This document shows, in pieces, positions 11,682 through 23,474 of a stretch of DNA of 52,969 nucleotides; position 1 is the first letter of the stretch; each line of letters begins with the position of its first letter. The stretch comes from Cylindrodendrum hubeiense (lineage: Eukaryota > Ascomycota > Sordariomycetes > Hypocreales > Nectriaceae). A program made the translations under genes and the position numbers. The stretch lies in NCBI GenBank assembly GCA_014621425.1, contig JAANBB010000286.1, forward strand, positions 1-52,969. The letters are read 5' to 3'. The notes beneath the pieces are model-generated. The model did no database searches. It saw only the letters and a program-made list of their open reading frames with translations, and was not told the origin of the DNA.

Positions 11682-13036
11682 GATTGAGTCGGACGGTTGG
11701 AGTGTCGGACGGGCAAGCAAATTGACGAAAACCAGTACACAAAGTCCAAACTTGGCTCACGCGGTCCCGGATACAGTATATATGGGCGAGCCGTCAATGG
11801 GCCCATGGCGACAGCCGCGAGACGTGAAACTGGATTCTGCCTGATTTGCAGCCGAATGCATCTCCGAGCATCCCCAAGCATCCCCGAGCATCCCCAAGTA
11901 CCCCCAGGCACCCCGAAATGCGCCATCGAGGCACGTCAAAGACACCCTAAATGGTGTATCCCTGGCCGTTCGTACAGGCTGAATGGTCGGAAGCCACTCC
12001 CGTGCCGCCCCTTCGCAGCCACTCCACGCGGGACGCTGATGCGCACCAACGAGAATAGTGGGTCGAAATTAATCGACGGATTTGCGGGGTCTCCGCGGCA
12101 GGATTATGGGGGCAGGATTCCGGGGGCGGGGCCAACAGATGCAACGTCCGCATCGTCTGCAGCCCTGTTCAACGAGCCTGGAGTCGCTTCAGTCGAGACC
12201 CTTGCCAAGCCCCCTGGCGATTCGCTGTCCCGTCGGGGATCGGGGGAGCATGTGGAGAGCGCTGGAGGACTGCGCTGGAGGACTGCGCGGAGATCCTGGC
12301 TCGTGTTACATCCGTGTGGGCTTACTTCTCGGCCCAACATCGTCTCACTGGATTCCCCAAGACGCACCCAGCGGGCGTTGCTCGACAGTGCCCGACAATG
12401 CCCAGACGCCGAAGTCCCGATCCCTGACCGCTTGGTTCGACTCTGACACTCGCACGCGTTGCTTCCGGGAAGCTGCGTGAGAGGGACAAAGAACAGGGGG
12501 GAAGTAGCATTCTCGCTGTGCCTCTCTTCAGGAGCACTCGGCCGAGCTGTGGGAGCCTGCGACTTGGGCCAGGACGGATCTGTGTACGAATAGGACTCAG
12601 GGCTCTAGGTTCAGCTCCCCATGAGGTATCCCTGCGGCAGGCACCGATAGTCACCCCCGTCATCTGCACTTGATCCCAGCAAAACTCGGGGTTTGTCAGA
12701 AAACTGTACGAAAGCGCTTCGGGTCACATTCATGCCGCTCCCCTTGCTAATGATGCCATTTTTCGTATCTTCATCCCGGCTGGAATGAACTCAAGGAGAG
12801 GTTGATTCTTGATGGGACCTCTATATCACTAACTTAAATCGCCAGAGCGGCCTGGCGTGGGGATGTACTGGGGTGGAAATATCTCTGTTGTTTTTCTCTG
12901 CCTCCCTTTCTATCTTCATTTAAAACCCAAACCACCCTTCTTAGGAACTTGTCCCTTGCACTCTATGCCCATTGTCGATTTAAACTGACCTGGCGCTTCT
13001 CCGGGTGTGTGCCATTGATGGGGGGCCCATGTAGGC
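11682..13036. promoter_or_regulatory. Gene-free region with short repeats upstream of the seven-helix protein
   Basis: Contains open frames on both strands (the longest is 11697-12446 plus), but they are Arg/Pro/Gly-rich, without domains, and overlap a promoter. I do not call a gene. It should include the promoter of the seven-helix gene and the 3' end of the GH127 transcript. Confidence 0.5.
11859..11915. repeat. GCATCCCCAA/GA short tandem repeat
   Basis: Four to five imperfect copies of a 10-bp unit (gcatccccaa, gcatccccga). A second, separate duplication of gctggaggactgcg lies at about 12259-12286. Confidence 0.7.
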
Positions 13037-15122
13037 TCAAGAATCCCTCGCTCGCTCTGGAAACAAAATGCCAGATACGTCGCCTCCGTTCAACAAACCA
13101 ACTCTCATATGCCCCTCACCCCCTCTGTTGGCTCTGAAGTAATAAGGTATAAAATTCAACTCTCTTTCTTCGCCGGTAACTTCCCCGGATGCCGAAGAAG
13201 CCCCGCCGGTTCCTGGGCGGTTCCAACCAACGCTGCGCAGGGTTACGTATTCCTCGCCAGTCTGCTCATCCGTGCACTTGTGCTCAGAAACATGCGAGTC
13301 TGCTTTCAAATGCGTGTCCTTGAAATGGTTCTTCTCTCCGGAGTTGTCGACGTCCTCGACGCAGTAGACGATTGGACCCCGGGCCAGCGTCAATGTGCGC
13401 TGGTTCGTGTATCGATGAGGTGTCAGATATCGCGGTTCGAACCCCCCGACTTGCAAGGAAAAGGATGGGTTATCTGTGGTATACGCTGGGGTGAGGCGGA
13501 TATAGCCCCTCTTCACTTCCACCGTGCCCGGCTGAGAAGATGGTGTCAGGATATATGACCCATTCGACCAAGCCGGCAGCCTTAAGCGAATCGTCGCTTG
13601 CAACGGCGAGGAGGCGGAAAGTTTGAACAAAATGTTGCCCTCCCATGGCCAGTTGGACTTTTGCTCCAGCGAGACAGACGCTCCGTTGGCATCGAATGTG
13701 ACCTTAGCACCGGTGTACAAGTGCACATTGATGAACGCACCATCTCCCTCCGAGCCATAGTCCCAGATATACCCACCCAGGCTACCAAATAGCCGGGATA
13801 CATTCGGCGGGCAACAGGCGCACCAGAACCACTCATGACGCTCGCTCTTGTCTGTCTCGGAGCTCGCTAGCTGGTTCGCGTACGTAAAAGTCTTACCGTC
13901 GAGGCTCATGGAGGTCATGATGTTGTTGAATAGGCATAGCTCCATGATGTCGGCGTAGTGGCCGTCCAAGTCGAGGTGCAAGAGGCGTTCGGCGAGCATC
14001 ATGACGGCGATCGAGGCGCACGTTTCAGCATAGCAGCCGCCCTCGTCAGTGCCCTGAGGGAGAAAGTAGTCAATGCCAAAACCCTCCCATTGCTTGATGG
14101 CGCCGATGCCACCTGTTAAGTACATTTTCTTCTCAACCATGTTATCCCAGAGTCTGTGGACCGCCTGGGACCAAACCTTGGAATCAGACAACGGACGGTC
14201 GGCAGTCTGAGAGAGATGAATCATGTCGGCGACAGCGGTCAGGAGGTAGATGGCTCGGACGGAATGGCCTTCGATGGTGGGCTGCTCGACAATGGGGGCA
14301 TGGGCTTGGCAGTACCAATAGGTGCGATTCTCGGGATACGCGTCTGGTCGCAGCCAGGGTTCGTCGCCTCTCCTTTCCATTTCCCAATCATAGTAATGCT
14401 TCCCATCTTGCCCCTTTGGGTTTCCGCGCTCAGTCAAGAAGTACTGAGCAAGTTCAAAGGCTTCTATACTCCCAGTGGCCGAGTAGAGGCGGAAAAGGGC
14501 GAGCTCGATCTCCGGGTGGCCTGGGTAGCCATGAACCTGGTCTGGGCCTGGGCCGAACTGCTTCCCAATGAGACTGACGTACTTTTGAATGGGCGATATC
14601 AGCAAGTCATTGCGATAATAATCCCTGTGGGCAATCGCGGCTTCAATCAGATGCCCAGCGTTGTAACTGTTCAATCCTAGTCAGCAAGAAAATATCACAC
14701 AATATACTTGTCACCTACAGCTCATGCATATCCCTGAGGTTTGACCACCGCTTCCCAGGTTCAACGACGGTGTAGTGCACATTCAGATAACCATCTTCTT
14801 GCTGCGCTCCCCTGATCATGTCGACGAATTCGCGGATTGTGCTGTCGATCTCGGCATCGTACTCGTCTGCCAAGAAGTAGCAAGCGCCCTCGATCCATTT
14901 CGCAATGTCACTGTCCCAGAAGAGATGGAAGGGCACCGGCCACATGGACTTGTCTTCGTAGATGGAATGCCACTTGAGGTTGAAACAGTCATATCGGCCT
15001 GTAGATCGAATCTGCTCGAGCTGAGCGCGAACAGTAGAGCGAGAGACGGTTGTTCGCCGGGTTGAAAGCAGTGACTTGCCCGTGAAGGTCGTGTCGCGAA
15101 AGGTGACTTGTGGATGCGCCAT
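13037..15122 (-). CDS. GH127 (DUF1680) beta-L-arabinofuranosidase-type hydrolase
   Basis: Exons on the minus strand are 14719-15122 and 13037-14666, 2034 nt, 677 residues. The family removes non-reducing beta-L-arabinofuranose through a zinc-bound cysteine nucleophile. The expected metal site is present: E349-T-C351 in the GGCYAETC segment, and C419-C420 in CACCPPNVSRLFG, matching the Glu/Cys/Cys/Cys set known from the bifidobacterial enzyme HypBA1. Other family patches are KWIEGACYFLADE, DGYLNVHY, AGHLIEAAIAH and YLTGGIGA. The length fits the family (about 640-680). No signal peptide is visible, so it is probably intracellular and would act on imported oligosaccharides. The exact substrate cannot be told from the sequence. 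Confidence 0.93.
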
Positions 15123-16709
15123 GGCTGGGAGATATGCTGCTGAGTGTTGCTAAGGTCTTGTAAATGAATTGAGACGAGCCGAGATATGCCCGTGCTTCCA
15201 ATGATCTCTTGCGAACATCTTGGTCGTTTGGTGGCTTCAACAATTGCCTTCATATGGCCGCCAGATGCTGTGCAAGCCCGGTGGGAGACGAGACGGTCCG
15301 TCTGTACGAAGCACCTGTACCAAACACCTGGGTTGGGCATATGAGCGCGAGTCCCCGGTGGGAGCCATGACCTGATCTAGCCCCCTGGCAGATCATGCAT
15401 GTAACTACTTGTATGGCGGTATGCTGGTATGCTCCCACCGGAGACTGTCGCAACGTGACAGGGCTCCATCCCGGTGGGCGTTGGCTCCACGTGGTAGCCC
15501 CAAGCTCACACCGCGAGGAGACGCTACTCCGCACCCCGCTGCCCAGCTAAGCTTGGAGACTTGGGGAAATGAATGTCTGGGCTCTAGGGCGTGGTAATTA
15601 GGCGGGGAGCTGATCAACCCACCGCGATTCTGGTGTCGGACGGACTCCCACCGGGGAGTTGTTGACAACTCTGTCTTCGTATAATTAGCTGGGCATAGGC
15701 ATCATGACAGCGGTGGCGCAGCTACCGTAAAGCATCTGCGCATCCACAATTCGCTTTAGTTCGACAGTAATCCTTCCCCAAGGGTCTCCTCTAGGTTAGC
15801 TAGCTACGACGCCATGCTACGGACCCAATACTTACCTATCAGCAATACACCTAATATGACATTTCACCAGGAGAAGCCCAATAAGTCTAATCATTAGTAT
15901 TCATCTATCCTAATACTACCTTTTATCTTGGTTGTTTATTAGGCCTGGCCATAAAGGTTTGCTTTTAGGTTGAGGGTGTAAGTGCACATGATTTAGTTAG
16001 GACTTAGGGGCCAAGCTGTGTATTTGTGTGCGAATAGCAGCCTCATGCGTGCGAATAGCTATACTCATAAAAATGTCCTAGATGTCAGTTTCTATCACAG
16101 GGGTAAGTAATGGTGCAGCTTTAGGGTAATGGTGGGTTAAATTTACCACTAATGTAATATATGGTCAAGCAAGTAGGTCACTCGGACGGTATTCAGGTTA
16201 GGCAAAATGTAGTTCAAATGTAATGAAGAAAAGGCGATAATATTTTTATTGGTAGCGCAGATCGTACGCCTTAATTATCGGCATTCTAAGCTAGCAGCTA
16301 GCCCGGGCTTCATTACAACACGAGCATGACCGTTGACACCATCACACCACACCACAGATCTACTACACCAATAGGGTCAAACCAAGGTTGACCGCAACCA
16401 CAAAAGAGAATGCATGAGAAAGGTTATCAAGGTCCATAAACATAACTCAGTCGGCATCAAACTTTTCATGCCACGAGCTCGCGCAAACATAAAAGATCGG
16501 CCTTGCATCATCCGAGACCCTGACCAACTTCCTCGCCTAGGTATTCCAACACCCTAAAAAGAATAAGCCCAATTCTATGCATAGCACATGTATACAATTT
16601 AGAATTCGAACCTTCGATCTGGCAGGCAAGAACACTCCCCAGAGACGTACGGTCTTACTTGATTGCTACGGCAGCTTTTGTGTTTGGTGCCTGCTGCTTC
16701 TCTTCCAAA
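15123..16709. other. Gene-free region including an AT-rich island
   Basis: The first 550 bp are ordinary and should hold the GH127 promoter. From about 15690 to 16570 the sequence becomes clearly AT-rich with many TA dinucleotides and stops in all frames. I recognise no transposase or reverse transcriptase remnant in it. Confidence 0.6.
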
Positions 16710-18288
16710 ATGCCACAGCATTACAATACACGGCTCCACAAGGCCAGAAGCCTGGCACGGACATCTTTCCCCGCAGAGATTCGCTTCATGATCTTGGTGA
16801 CAATCACACACCAGAAATATCCTGGCTGGGCTTCTCTTGCGTCTGTATGCAGAGAATGGCAGTACGTTTTAGAGAAGGTCAATTTCTGCAAGATAAAGCT
16901 GCGAGTATCTTGTCTCGACGATTTCGAACATATCTTTTCGCCCCAAAAGAGAGGGATGGTTCACCACATCTGTCTCAATGTTGAATTACCACCATACATA
17001 TCCACATGTTGCTCAAAGCGACGTTCAACATCAGTCAGGATCAGCTCTATCGCCAGTGCTGGCATATGGAAACTTTTCCATATTCTCAGTACTTGGAGAC
17101 CAGCGAATGACTTGGCATTAGAGTTAAACGTGTACTCTCCTAGCGACGGCGAACATTGGTTCAAGAACTTATACTTGTCGTCCGATGATGTTGAGCATGA
17201 TGAGGACGCGATGCCGGATGCGGGGAGGACTGGACTTCGGTATCATGACCCGCAACATGGCTGGATGCATGGTCAACAAGTTAAAGCTCCTCCAAATTCG
17301 GCTATTCAACGACTCTTTCGACATATCCGGTTAGTGTTCCACGGAAAGCTGCCTCTAGTCAAGGCAGTCACTAGTCTCATTATCCGTCGACAGCTCCGGC
17401 GTTGCATTTCTCAATCGGGATTGGCCCTGTTACTCAACGGATTTGATCGTCTAGAGCATTTGTCTTATGAGCCTTGGGCGCCATATGAAGCTTCGAACAG
17501 AGAATTCCATGATCGAGGTACGCCCCCATGCCTGTAGCAGAAATTACGAAGCTCATCTTCTCGCCATATTAAGTACATTATGATCATCCACCGCTAATGC
17601 TTAGTGATAGCTCTTTGTGTTGGAATGAATCATCTTCCAGATACTCTCAACAGATTGATAATATTTGAGGACTCCTATGGATTCTATGATCTATTTCCAA
17701 AGCGGCCAGCCCCTTTTTTTTTGGTACAATCTCATTGATCCTAGCGAAGGGATTGGTGCGATTTTCGCATATAAAAGTCTTTACTTACAACACCTTGCTA
17801 TTTCTTTCATGATCAATGCCGAAGAAATCTTTCGACAATGTCAGTCGACGTGGAGCTGGTCGCATCTGCAATCTCTGGCGCTCACATCGCAGCTCCTGCA
17901 GGATGACTGGGGAAAGCGCAAGCAGATTGAGGCTTTGCTATGCCAAGCCGGGGTCCTTGTACAGAAGATGTCCAAGATACACACATTTGTGCTTTGGAAT
18001 GGCGGAAAGGCACATGCCTGTGCATTCATATATCGAATAGACAGAGACAGTGCCTCGATCACTTGGCGCGGAACGTGGCATCTAGAGTTGAATCCCCTTG
18101 TGGTCAAGTCATGGCAACCCGCCGCCTCGAAGCTGTCATTTTCTGAGCTTCAAGTAAAGCAGGAATATATTCAAGGAGTCATAAACTCTCACGGGGATGC
18201 GATCTATCGTCTAGAACTGCCATGCCAAGTCATTGATCCTGCGTCACTTTGGCAGATCCGGAGGGAAGGATGCACCTTAGCGCAGTAA
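16710..18288 (+). pseudogene. DUF6546/F-box-like protein gene with a frameshift
   Basis: Exon 1 (16710-17517) gives MPQHYN... with an F-box-like opening (FPAEIRFMILVTIT, then YPGWASLASVCREWQ), then RVSCLDDFEHIF, LALELNVYSPSDGEHWFKN and QQVKAPPNSAIQRLF. This pattern is typical of the DUF6546 proteins common in Fusarium and other Hypocreales. A GTACGC donor and TTAG acceptor join it in phase to exon 2 (from 17605), which continues VIALCVGMNHLPDTLNRLIIFED. Within the T9 run at 17714-17722 the frame is lost. Downstream the family pattern resumes one frame over (AISFMINAEEIFRQCQSTWSW, ASITWRGTWHLEL, RLELPCQVIDPASLWQIRR) and ends at 18288. One T fewer would restore a continuous protein. It is either a recent pseudogene or a homopolymer sequencing error. 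Confidence 0.75.
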
Positions 18289-18744
18289 TATGTTACATCG
18301 CAACCTTCCATTAGGTCTCCTTCATAACATGGTACCCATTGTCAAAAAGTGAGCCAGATGGGGGAGGTGACATATATGCAAATTGACAGCCTCAATGAGT
18401 GCATAAGAAATAATTCTTCAGTCTAAAGACGCCCATGGCTGCCTACGAATGTATACTTGGCATGGCTACAGTGTTTGCTGAGTTGCTGTCGTTTTCCATC
18501 AGGTGTCGAAGAGTCCTTGATTCAAAGTGTAATCTGATACAGCATGTCGTGATTGGATATCACAAGCTCATTCGTCTATCAGCTATTCAAACGGATATCC
18601 TTCTATAAATCTATTATTTCGTACATTCATTCACTCATTCATTGGAGTGCGCGGAGCAGCTCGAGATTGTAGACCGCTACACAAGCATTCCTCTCTATAC
18701 GTGTGTCGAATACAAGCCTGAATGAGTGCCCATGTCTTCGTCTA
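18289..18744. other. Intergenic region between converging genes
   Basis: 3' flanks of the DUF6546 gene (plus) and the transporter gene (minus). It is AT-rich and has an attcattcactcattcattgg short repeat near 18622-18650. No gene seen. Confidence 0.5.
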
Positions 18745-20141
18745 TCAGCTAGTCTTTCCCTCCCGTACATTGTTCACAATTGGTTCCTCCACCTTGCGTT
18801 TTGTTCCCGTGGTGTACAATCCTCCGGCACTGAACACCACGATGGCGCCCAGCATCGTTCCAGGTGCGAGACGGTTGCCGAACAGCCAGATACTCAGAAG
18901 AAGGCTCACAAGTTTCCGGATGTTGAGAACAATGGTCACAGTCAGGGCCGTGGAGACTGCGGCCAGGAGGTTGACACCACGAATGCAGGCGTACTGGGTC
19001 AAGACGTTGATGACCAGGTAGATGAGCTGGCTCGGGACCGGAATCAAGTCAGAGGCTATGCTCAGCAGGCCGGGCATTTGTATGGGCGGGCTCTGCAGCA
19101 AATGACCCAGAGTGCGGGCCATTGACGGGAAAAAGGGTAAGAAAAGCGGCAGAGAAAGAGCATGAGAATAGAACAAGTTCTCCCTCCACTGGGGGCCGTA
19201 AATGACGTAGGTAGCCTCGGTGTAGAGGCCCATGATAGCCGAGAGCACTTGGGCAACGAAGAGAATTACAAGACCAGTACCGAAAGCTGGCCGGTCATTA
19301 CTCTCCTTCGCTTCCTAGAAAAAGCCACACAACATTAGAAGGAAGTGTATCGATGGAGATCGGACGGTGACTTGCCTTGGCCTGAGAATCAGACCACGCA
19401 GCCAAGATGACGCCAAGCGTTAGTAGAAAAACGGCTACGACCTGCATACGAGTGTATCTCTTGCTGTAGAGATAGCCAGCAGCCATGGTGGTGATGCTGC
19501 CGCCGGAGCGGAGGATGATGTGAACTGGCACAGAGATGTCGTAGCTAAAGGCATGGTTGTTGAGGACGTTAATGGTGAAGAAGAGAACAATGTTGACAAG
19601 CCAACGGCGAATGGGAACCTTGTTGGGCGCAATGAAGTAGGGGTTTTGCCTGTCAAATTGGGCGATGAAGCCGGTAATGGCCACAAAGAGGAATTGCACG
19701 AAGGTCAGGAGAGTCCCTGTGATTCTGGTCAGCAGAGCTCTTCCCGAGCGAGTCGTTCAGTGGAATGACATGCCGCTTGATGGCTCAAAACTAGGACCGG
19801 TTAGCACCAGACCGGATATCTCGGACGGAGGGGACCATCTCACTTCACGATAGCTTCAAGTGCGTAAACCTGTGTGAGACAACAAATCAGCCCGTGTCCC
19901 AGCCGAAACAGAAACTCACGACACCCGAGGGCCATACGTTGGAGCAGCATCCGCCAAAGATCAGGCCGAGCATGGTAAGGGCAGAAATCAGCGAGGGGCC
20001 CATCTCGCGGGCGAAGCGCTGGGCCAACGACGACGGCCCCGACTCAAGCTCCAGCTCGATCGCGTTCCGATGGGCGTCATCGCGACGGGTCATGTCAGGA
20101 GCCTTGGTCGCCTTTCTCTCCCGGAGAGAAGTTGTCGACAT
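18745..20141 (-). CDS. YEA4: UDP-N-acetylglucosamine transporter, Yea4 type (SLC35B)
   Basis: Exons on the minus strand are 19938-20141, 19844-19869, 19774-19790 (17 nt), 19376-19716 and 18745-19314. They total 1158 nt and give 385 residues. Family landmarks run through every junction: GGCCSN|VYALEAIV, then FEPSS|GTLLTFVQFLFVAITGF, PIRRWLVNIVLFFTINVLNNHAFSYDISVPVHIILRSGGS, and SAIMGLYTEATY ending NLFYSHALSLPLF. About ten hydrophobic helices are seen. The product is an ER/Golgi antiporter supplying UDP-GlcNAc, in yeast linked to cell-wall chitin. Substrate assignment is by family. Two introns use GC donors; with GT donors only, no in-frame model keeps these conserved stretches. An in-frame ATG at 20345 exists upstream, but the extra residues look non-coding. 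Confidence 0.88.
19315..19375 (-). other. GC-AG intron (61 nt) in the transporter gene
   Basis: The donor reads AAG|GCAAGT, the textbook consensus for GC-AG introns, and the acceptor is TTTTTCTAG. The nearby GT alternatives give a frameshift and early stop, or remove the conserved AAWSDSQAK segment. Confidence 0.8.
19717..19773 (-). other. GC-AG intron (57 nt) in the transporter gene
   Basis: The donor is GCATGT (a GTATGT donor with T changed to C), with branch point GCTGAC and acceptor CACAG. Using it restores the conserved EPSSGTLLTF. The only GT nearby, 4 nt downstream, shifts the frame. Confidence 0.72.
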
Positions 20142-21628
20142 GGAGGTCGCTCCCACAGGGACAGGGTGAGGGGCAGAGAGGTTGGGTGAGGTGGCCCTTT
20201 GGACGGTGATACTTGAGGTCGAGGTTGTCTGCGTTTCAAGTCGGATGCGGACAGCCAAAGTTGGAGGAGTCAATGAGGCGAGGCACAAGGTACGAGGCGC
20301 GAGGTACACGGTGCAGCAGGGGCGCCAGGAAAGCCTGATGGACACCTATGCAAGCCCCAATGCGGCTGAGCTCCAGGGAAGATACGCTAATTAGCGCGCC
20401 CAGTCTCACCAGCTTACCACTGAAAGCGGCTGCGGTGGCACGTATGGTGGCGCCCAGTCGTCACCAATGACTCGACCTGACCAACAAAAGCGATTTTGAC
20501 AACTGTGCAGAATACTAACTCGCGCGCATTCCTTGGGACAGAGAATTATGCCTGCGTCAATCCGCCTAGTAGAACCGGGCACTGGACAGTCCCCGTGAGA
20601 TTCAGTAGCTGGGTGGGGGCATTGAAACAAAGGGGGAGGGAGGCTCCGTATCGACAGATTGCCAGGCTGACCAACTCACTTACAGTACGGAGTAGGCTTA
20701 GGAGGGAATATGTAAGGAGTACAATAGCTCTCGCTTAAAATATCCTGCACGTAGCAAACAATTGGTCAAGGATTGTCTTGGGTATCGGCCGGTACAACTC
20801 ACAAGACCGAACATGAAAAGGATGAGATTCTCGGGGGGACTTGGATAGGAGACGGTCGGTAGGGTGGAGCCAGGAACTCTTTGCTCTCTAAGGATAATAC
20901 CTAGTGATTAACTGCTCCTCCGTGGCCTTCCTCCCATCCCGACTTCATGTCACGGTGCCACTTAGATTGGCCCAGGGTCTTACGCCGCAATACCGCCGTT
21001 TTACTCGCTGCTGGGCATACGAATAATCCCCACTCTCCCCAACAATGCACCAAAATAGTAGCAGTGGCTATGTTGGAGTATGAATCGGGGTTTACCAAAG
21101 ACTAACCGTGCTAGGCTGGAAATATGCTTGTTATACCTAGTACGAACACATTAGCCGGCTACAATCCTAGCAGCATCGGGTCTCCGTTTTGTATGAGTGG
21201 CATTCGTCTTTGATTCTCAAATAGTCTCTTCTCTTTGTGTGGTTTCAGCTACACGTGGCGACCAAACGCCGTCCCATGCACTCGCCTTCGGTACTACCGC
21301 GTCCATCCGCCCGTGTAGGCTGACTAGCACGACGCCATCCTCTCTCCGACCTGGTCAGGGCCCTTCCCTTGCCATCGTCAACACGATGCATCCGTCAACA
21401 CGGTGCCGCCGGTCTGGGTCTCTTCTAAGTATAGTAGGCTGCGCGTGGTCCGTAACCCCTCGTGTGTACCTTGGGAATACCTTAGTCTTGTCTCGAGCAG
21501 GGCGAGTCCAGCTTCCACCAACCGCCACGGAGCCCGCCCTGGTCTTTCAAATTCGCATTCCCTCCAGGCAAGTCACCCTTTGAATCCCCACGCTCAGTCA
21601 CCTGCAAGATGAACGCCGTTGTCCTAAT
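20142..21628. promoter_or_regulatory. Gene-free region upstream of the transporter gene
   Basis: About 1.5 kb between the transporter start and the PP2A B55 stop. ORFs here (for example 21197-21583 plus) lack recognisable domains and a convincing start. Low-complexity gaggcgaggcacaagg-type sequence lies near 20275-20310. Confidence 0.5.
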
Positions 21629-23474
21629 CTAGAGTGCCGAGAAGACGAAGAGCTGAAATAGACACGTTAGCTGCCGCAAACCTTCCGAGCACGCTTCTTG
21701 TTTTTAAACTCACATTGTTTGTCGCCGCAATGGCAATGCTATCCTCGAACGGATGCCAGCTCATATGCAGGATCTTCTTGTTGAAGTCGATCTGGTCCGC
21801 ATCCGTCTCCTTCCGCATTCTCTGACCCTGTCCGCCGGGGCTTCCTGCCCGTGAACCACCCTTCTTGCTGCCATTGGTGGACGTCGGGCTCGTCGACGCG
21901 TTGATGGGGGTGGGCACTCCAACCTTCTTTGCCTTGAAGGCCGACTTGTCGGCTTGGAGAACGACCTCGACCTCCTTGTCGGGGTCTGACGGGTAAATCA
22001 TGAAGTTGTTGTTGTAGCTGCCCGTCATGACGTTCTTGGCATCGCCTGAGAAGACCACCTCAAACTTGTCAAATATGCTATCGTTCTCGTATGTGTCGCA
22101 CAGTCGTGGGCGCAGGTGCTCGTGGATCGGTATCGTCTTGATGGGCTGTCGCTCCATGTTGATATCCCATATTTTGACGGTAAGGTAGTCGCGGGAAAGA
22201 ATATATCGGCCATCGTACGAAAATCGAACGTCGGAGATGGACGAGATGATTTCGGAAAAGAAGGACCTTGAGGACGGGTCTTCCTCTTGCTCGAATACTA
22301 GAACATGTCAGCTGCAGCTCTAGCAGCCCACCACGGGCCTGCGGGAGATTGGGGATACAAACGTTTCGCATGCTGGTCACACAGCGCACTCTCTCGCATG
22401 TCAGCAAGCTTAATCGTGCCCTTTGAACTGGCATACATGAACCAGTTGCAGCTCATTGGGTGGAACTCGGCAGCTGTGATGACCTCGGTCAGCTCCTCCA
22501 TGTTGGCAGGCTTGATGTCAACAATGTTAAAACTCTGGTCTTGGATGTTGAGGTTCCATAGGTTGATTCGCAAGTCATCGCTGCTGATGAAGGTCTCTCC
22601 GTCACTGTTGACAGAAATGCTGTTGATATGATAGGCATGGGCGTTGGCGTAGGTTCGGCGCGGCACGGCGGCTACAACGGTATCGTGGTGTGTGAGGCGA
22701 GGCAGCTTCAGGTCGGCGGCATTACGAAACTGGTGTGCGGGGAGGGGTCGAGGAGCACCACCGCCGCCGGCGAGACTGCCAGGAGTGACATCGTGAGAGA
22801 GGTTGTTTTCGGCCACGACTTTGAGCGACTTCTCAAAGACTTTCCAAAGCTTGATGGTTTTGTCGTTGGTAGATAGCAGGTAGTGGGAGGAGTTTTGTCG
22901 ACGGCACCACTTGATCTTGTTGATTTTTTCCTCAATCTCGAGCGACTTTAGATAGTCAAACTCGGGCTCGTGGGATTGGAACTCGGTGTGGAACTTGTAC
23001 TCGCAAGTCTTTTTCTACCGGGATGTTAGAGACGATGGTGTATAGACCGGGGTAGGGTTAGAAGGGACGAGGATAGGCATATGATGGGGATGGTGAATAA
23101 ATCGAGACAGGTGGCGGGACTGGTCGTGGTTAGGCGGGCAGTTGGGAGGAGAAACATACCGTTTCGTTTCGCTCGAACAATACGACGCGTCCGCCTTTGT
23201 CTCCTGTGGCGAGATAGTTACCAGTGTGGTCGAACTCAACCGTTGAGATGATGTCGGCTACAGCAGAAGAGGGGGAGCGGTCAGCACATCCAAGTCAAAA
23301 AGCAGAGAGAGGGGCAAAGGGCATACCTTCGGTGATGTCCTCAACATCGCCCTTGTCACCAAAGCACCTGCGAGCGTGAGCTTAGCACGATGAAGACCAA
23401 GATACAATATGTGGGGTGGTGGGAGCATACTGAGTGAACTTCCACGTGGGGGAGTTCGCTTCGCTATCGACCAT
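21629..23474 (-). CDS. cdc55: Protein phosphatase 2A regulatory subunit B (B55 / Cdc55)
   Basis: WD-repeat regulatory subunit that directs the PP2A holoenzyme to mitotic, morphogenetic and stress substrates. Exons on the minus strand are 23431-23474, 23327-23367, 23160-23257, 22363-23014, 21714-22297 and 21629-21652. They total 1443 nt and give 480 residues. Very conserved segments read across the junctions: [33 protein letters not shown], then [94 protein letters not shown] and the C-terminal [15 protein letters not shown]. An inserted Ser/Gly-rich loop of about 45 residues ([19 protein letters not shown]) before the last repeat is usual in filamentous fungi. Three of the six exons are under 50 nt. 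Confidence 0.96.

Noticed and set aside
11697..12446. 249-residue open frame on the plus strand
   Set aside because: Composed of repeats and GC-rich promoter sequence, starts beside the seven-helix gene's ATG, and has no recognisable domain.
13432..13445. tRNA B-box-like GGTTCGAACC
   Set aside because: It lies inside the conserved coding sequence of the GH127 gene (GFEPRYLTP) and has no cloverleaf.
5641..15122. A metabolic gene cluster around the zinc-finger regulator
   Set aside because: The neighbours are AMP deaminase, an orphan membrane protein and a lone GH127; no backbone synthase, tailoring enzymes or transporter are present.
16600..16680. tRNA-like B-box (GGTTCGAATTC) on the minus strand
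   Set aside because: The T-stem does not pair and no acceptor or anticodon stem can be drawn; it is a chance match upstream of the DUF6546 gene.
17517..17669. A longer intron that would bypass the T9 frameshift using TTTGAG as acceptor
   Set aside because: It would remove the conserved LPDTLNRLIIFED stretch, whose frame matches the TTAG acceptor; a one-base insertion is the simpler explanation.
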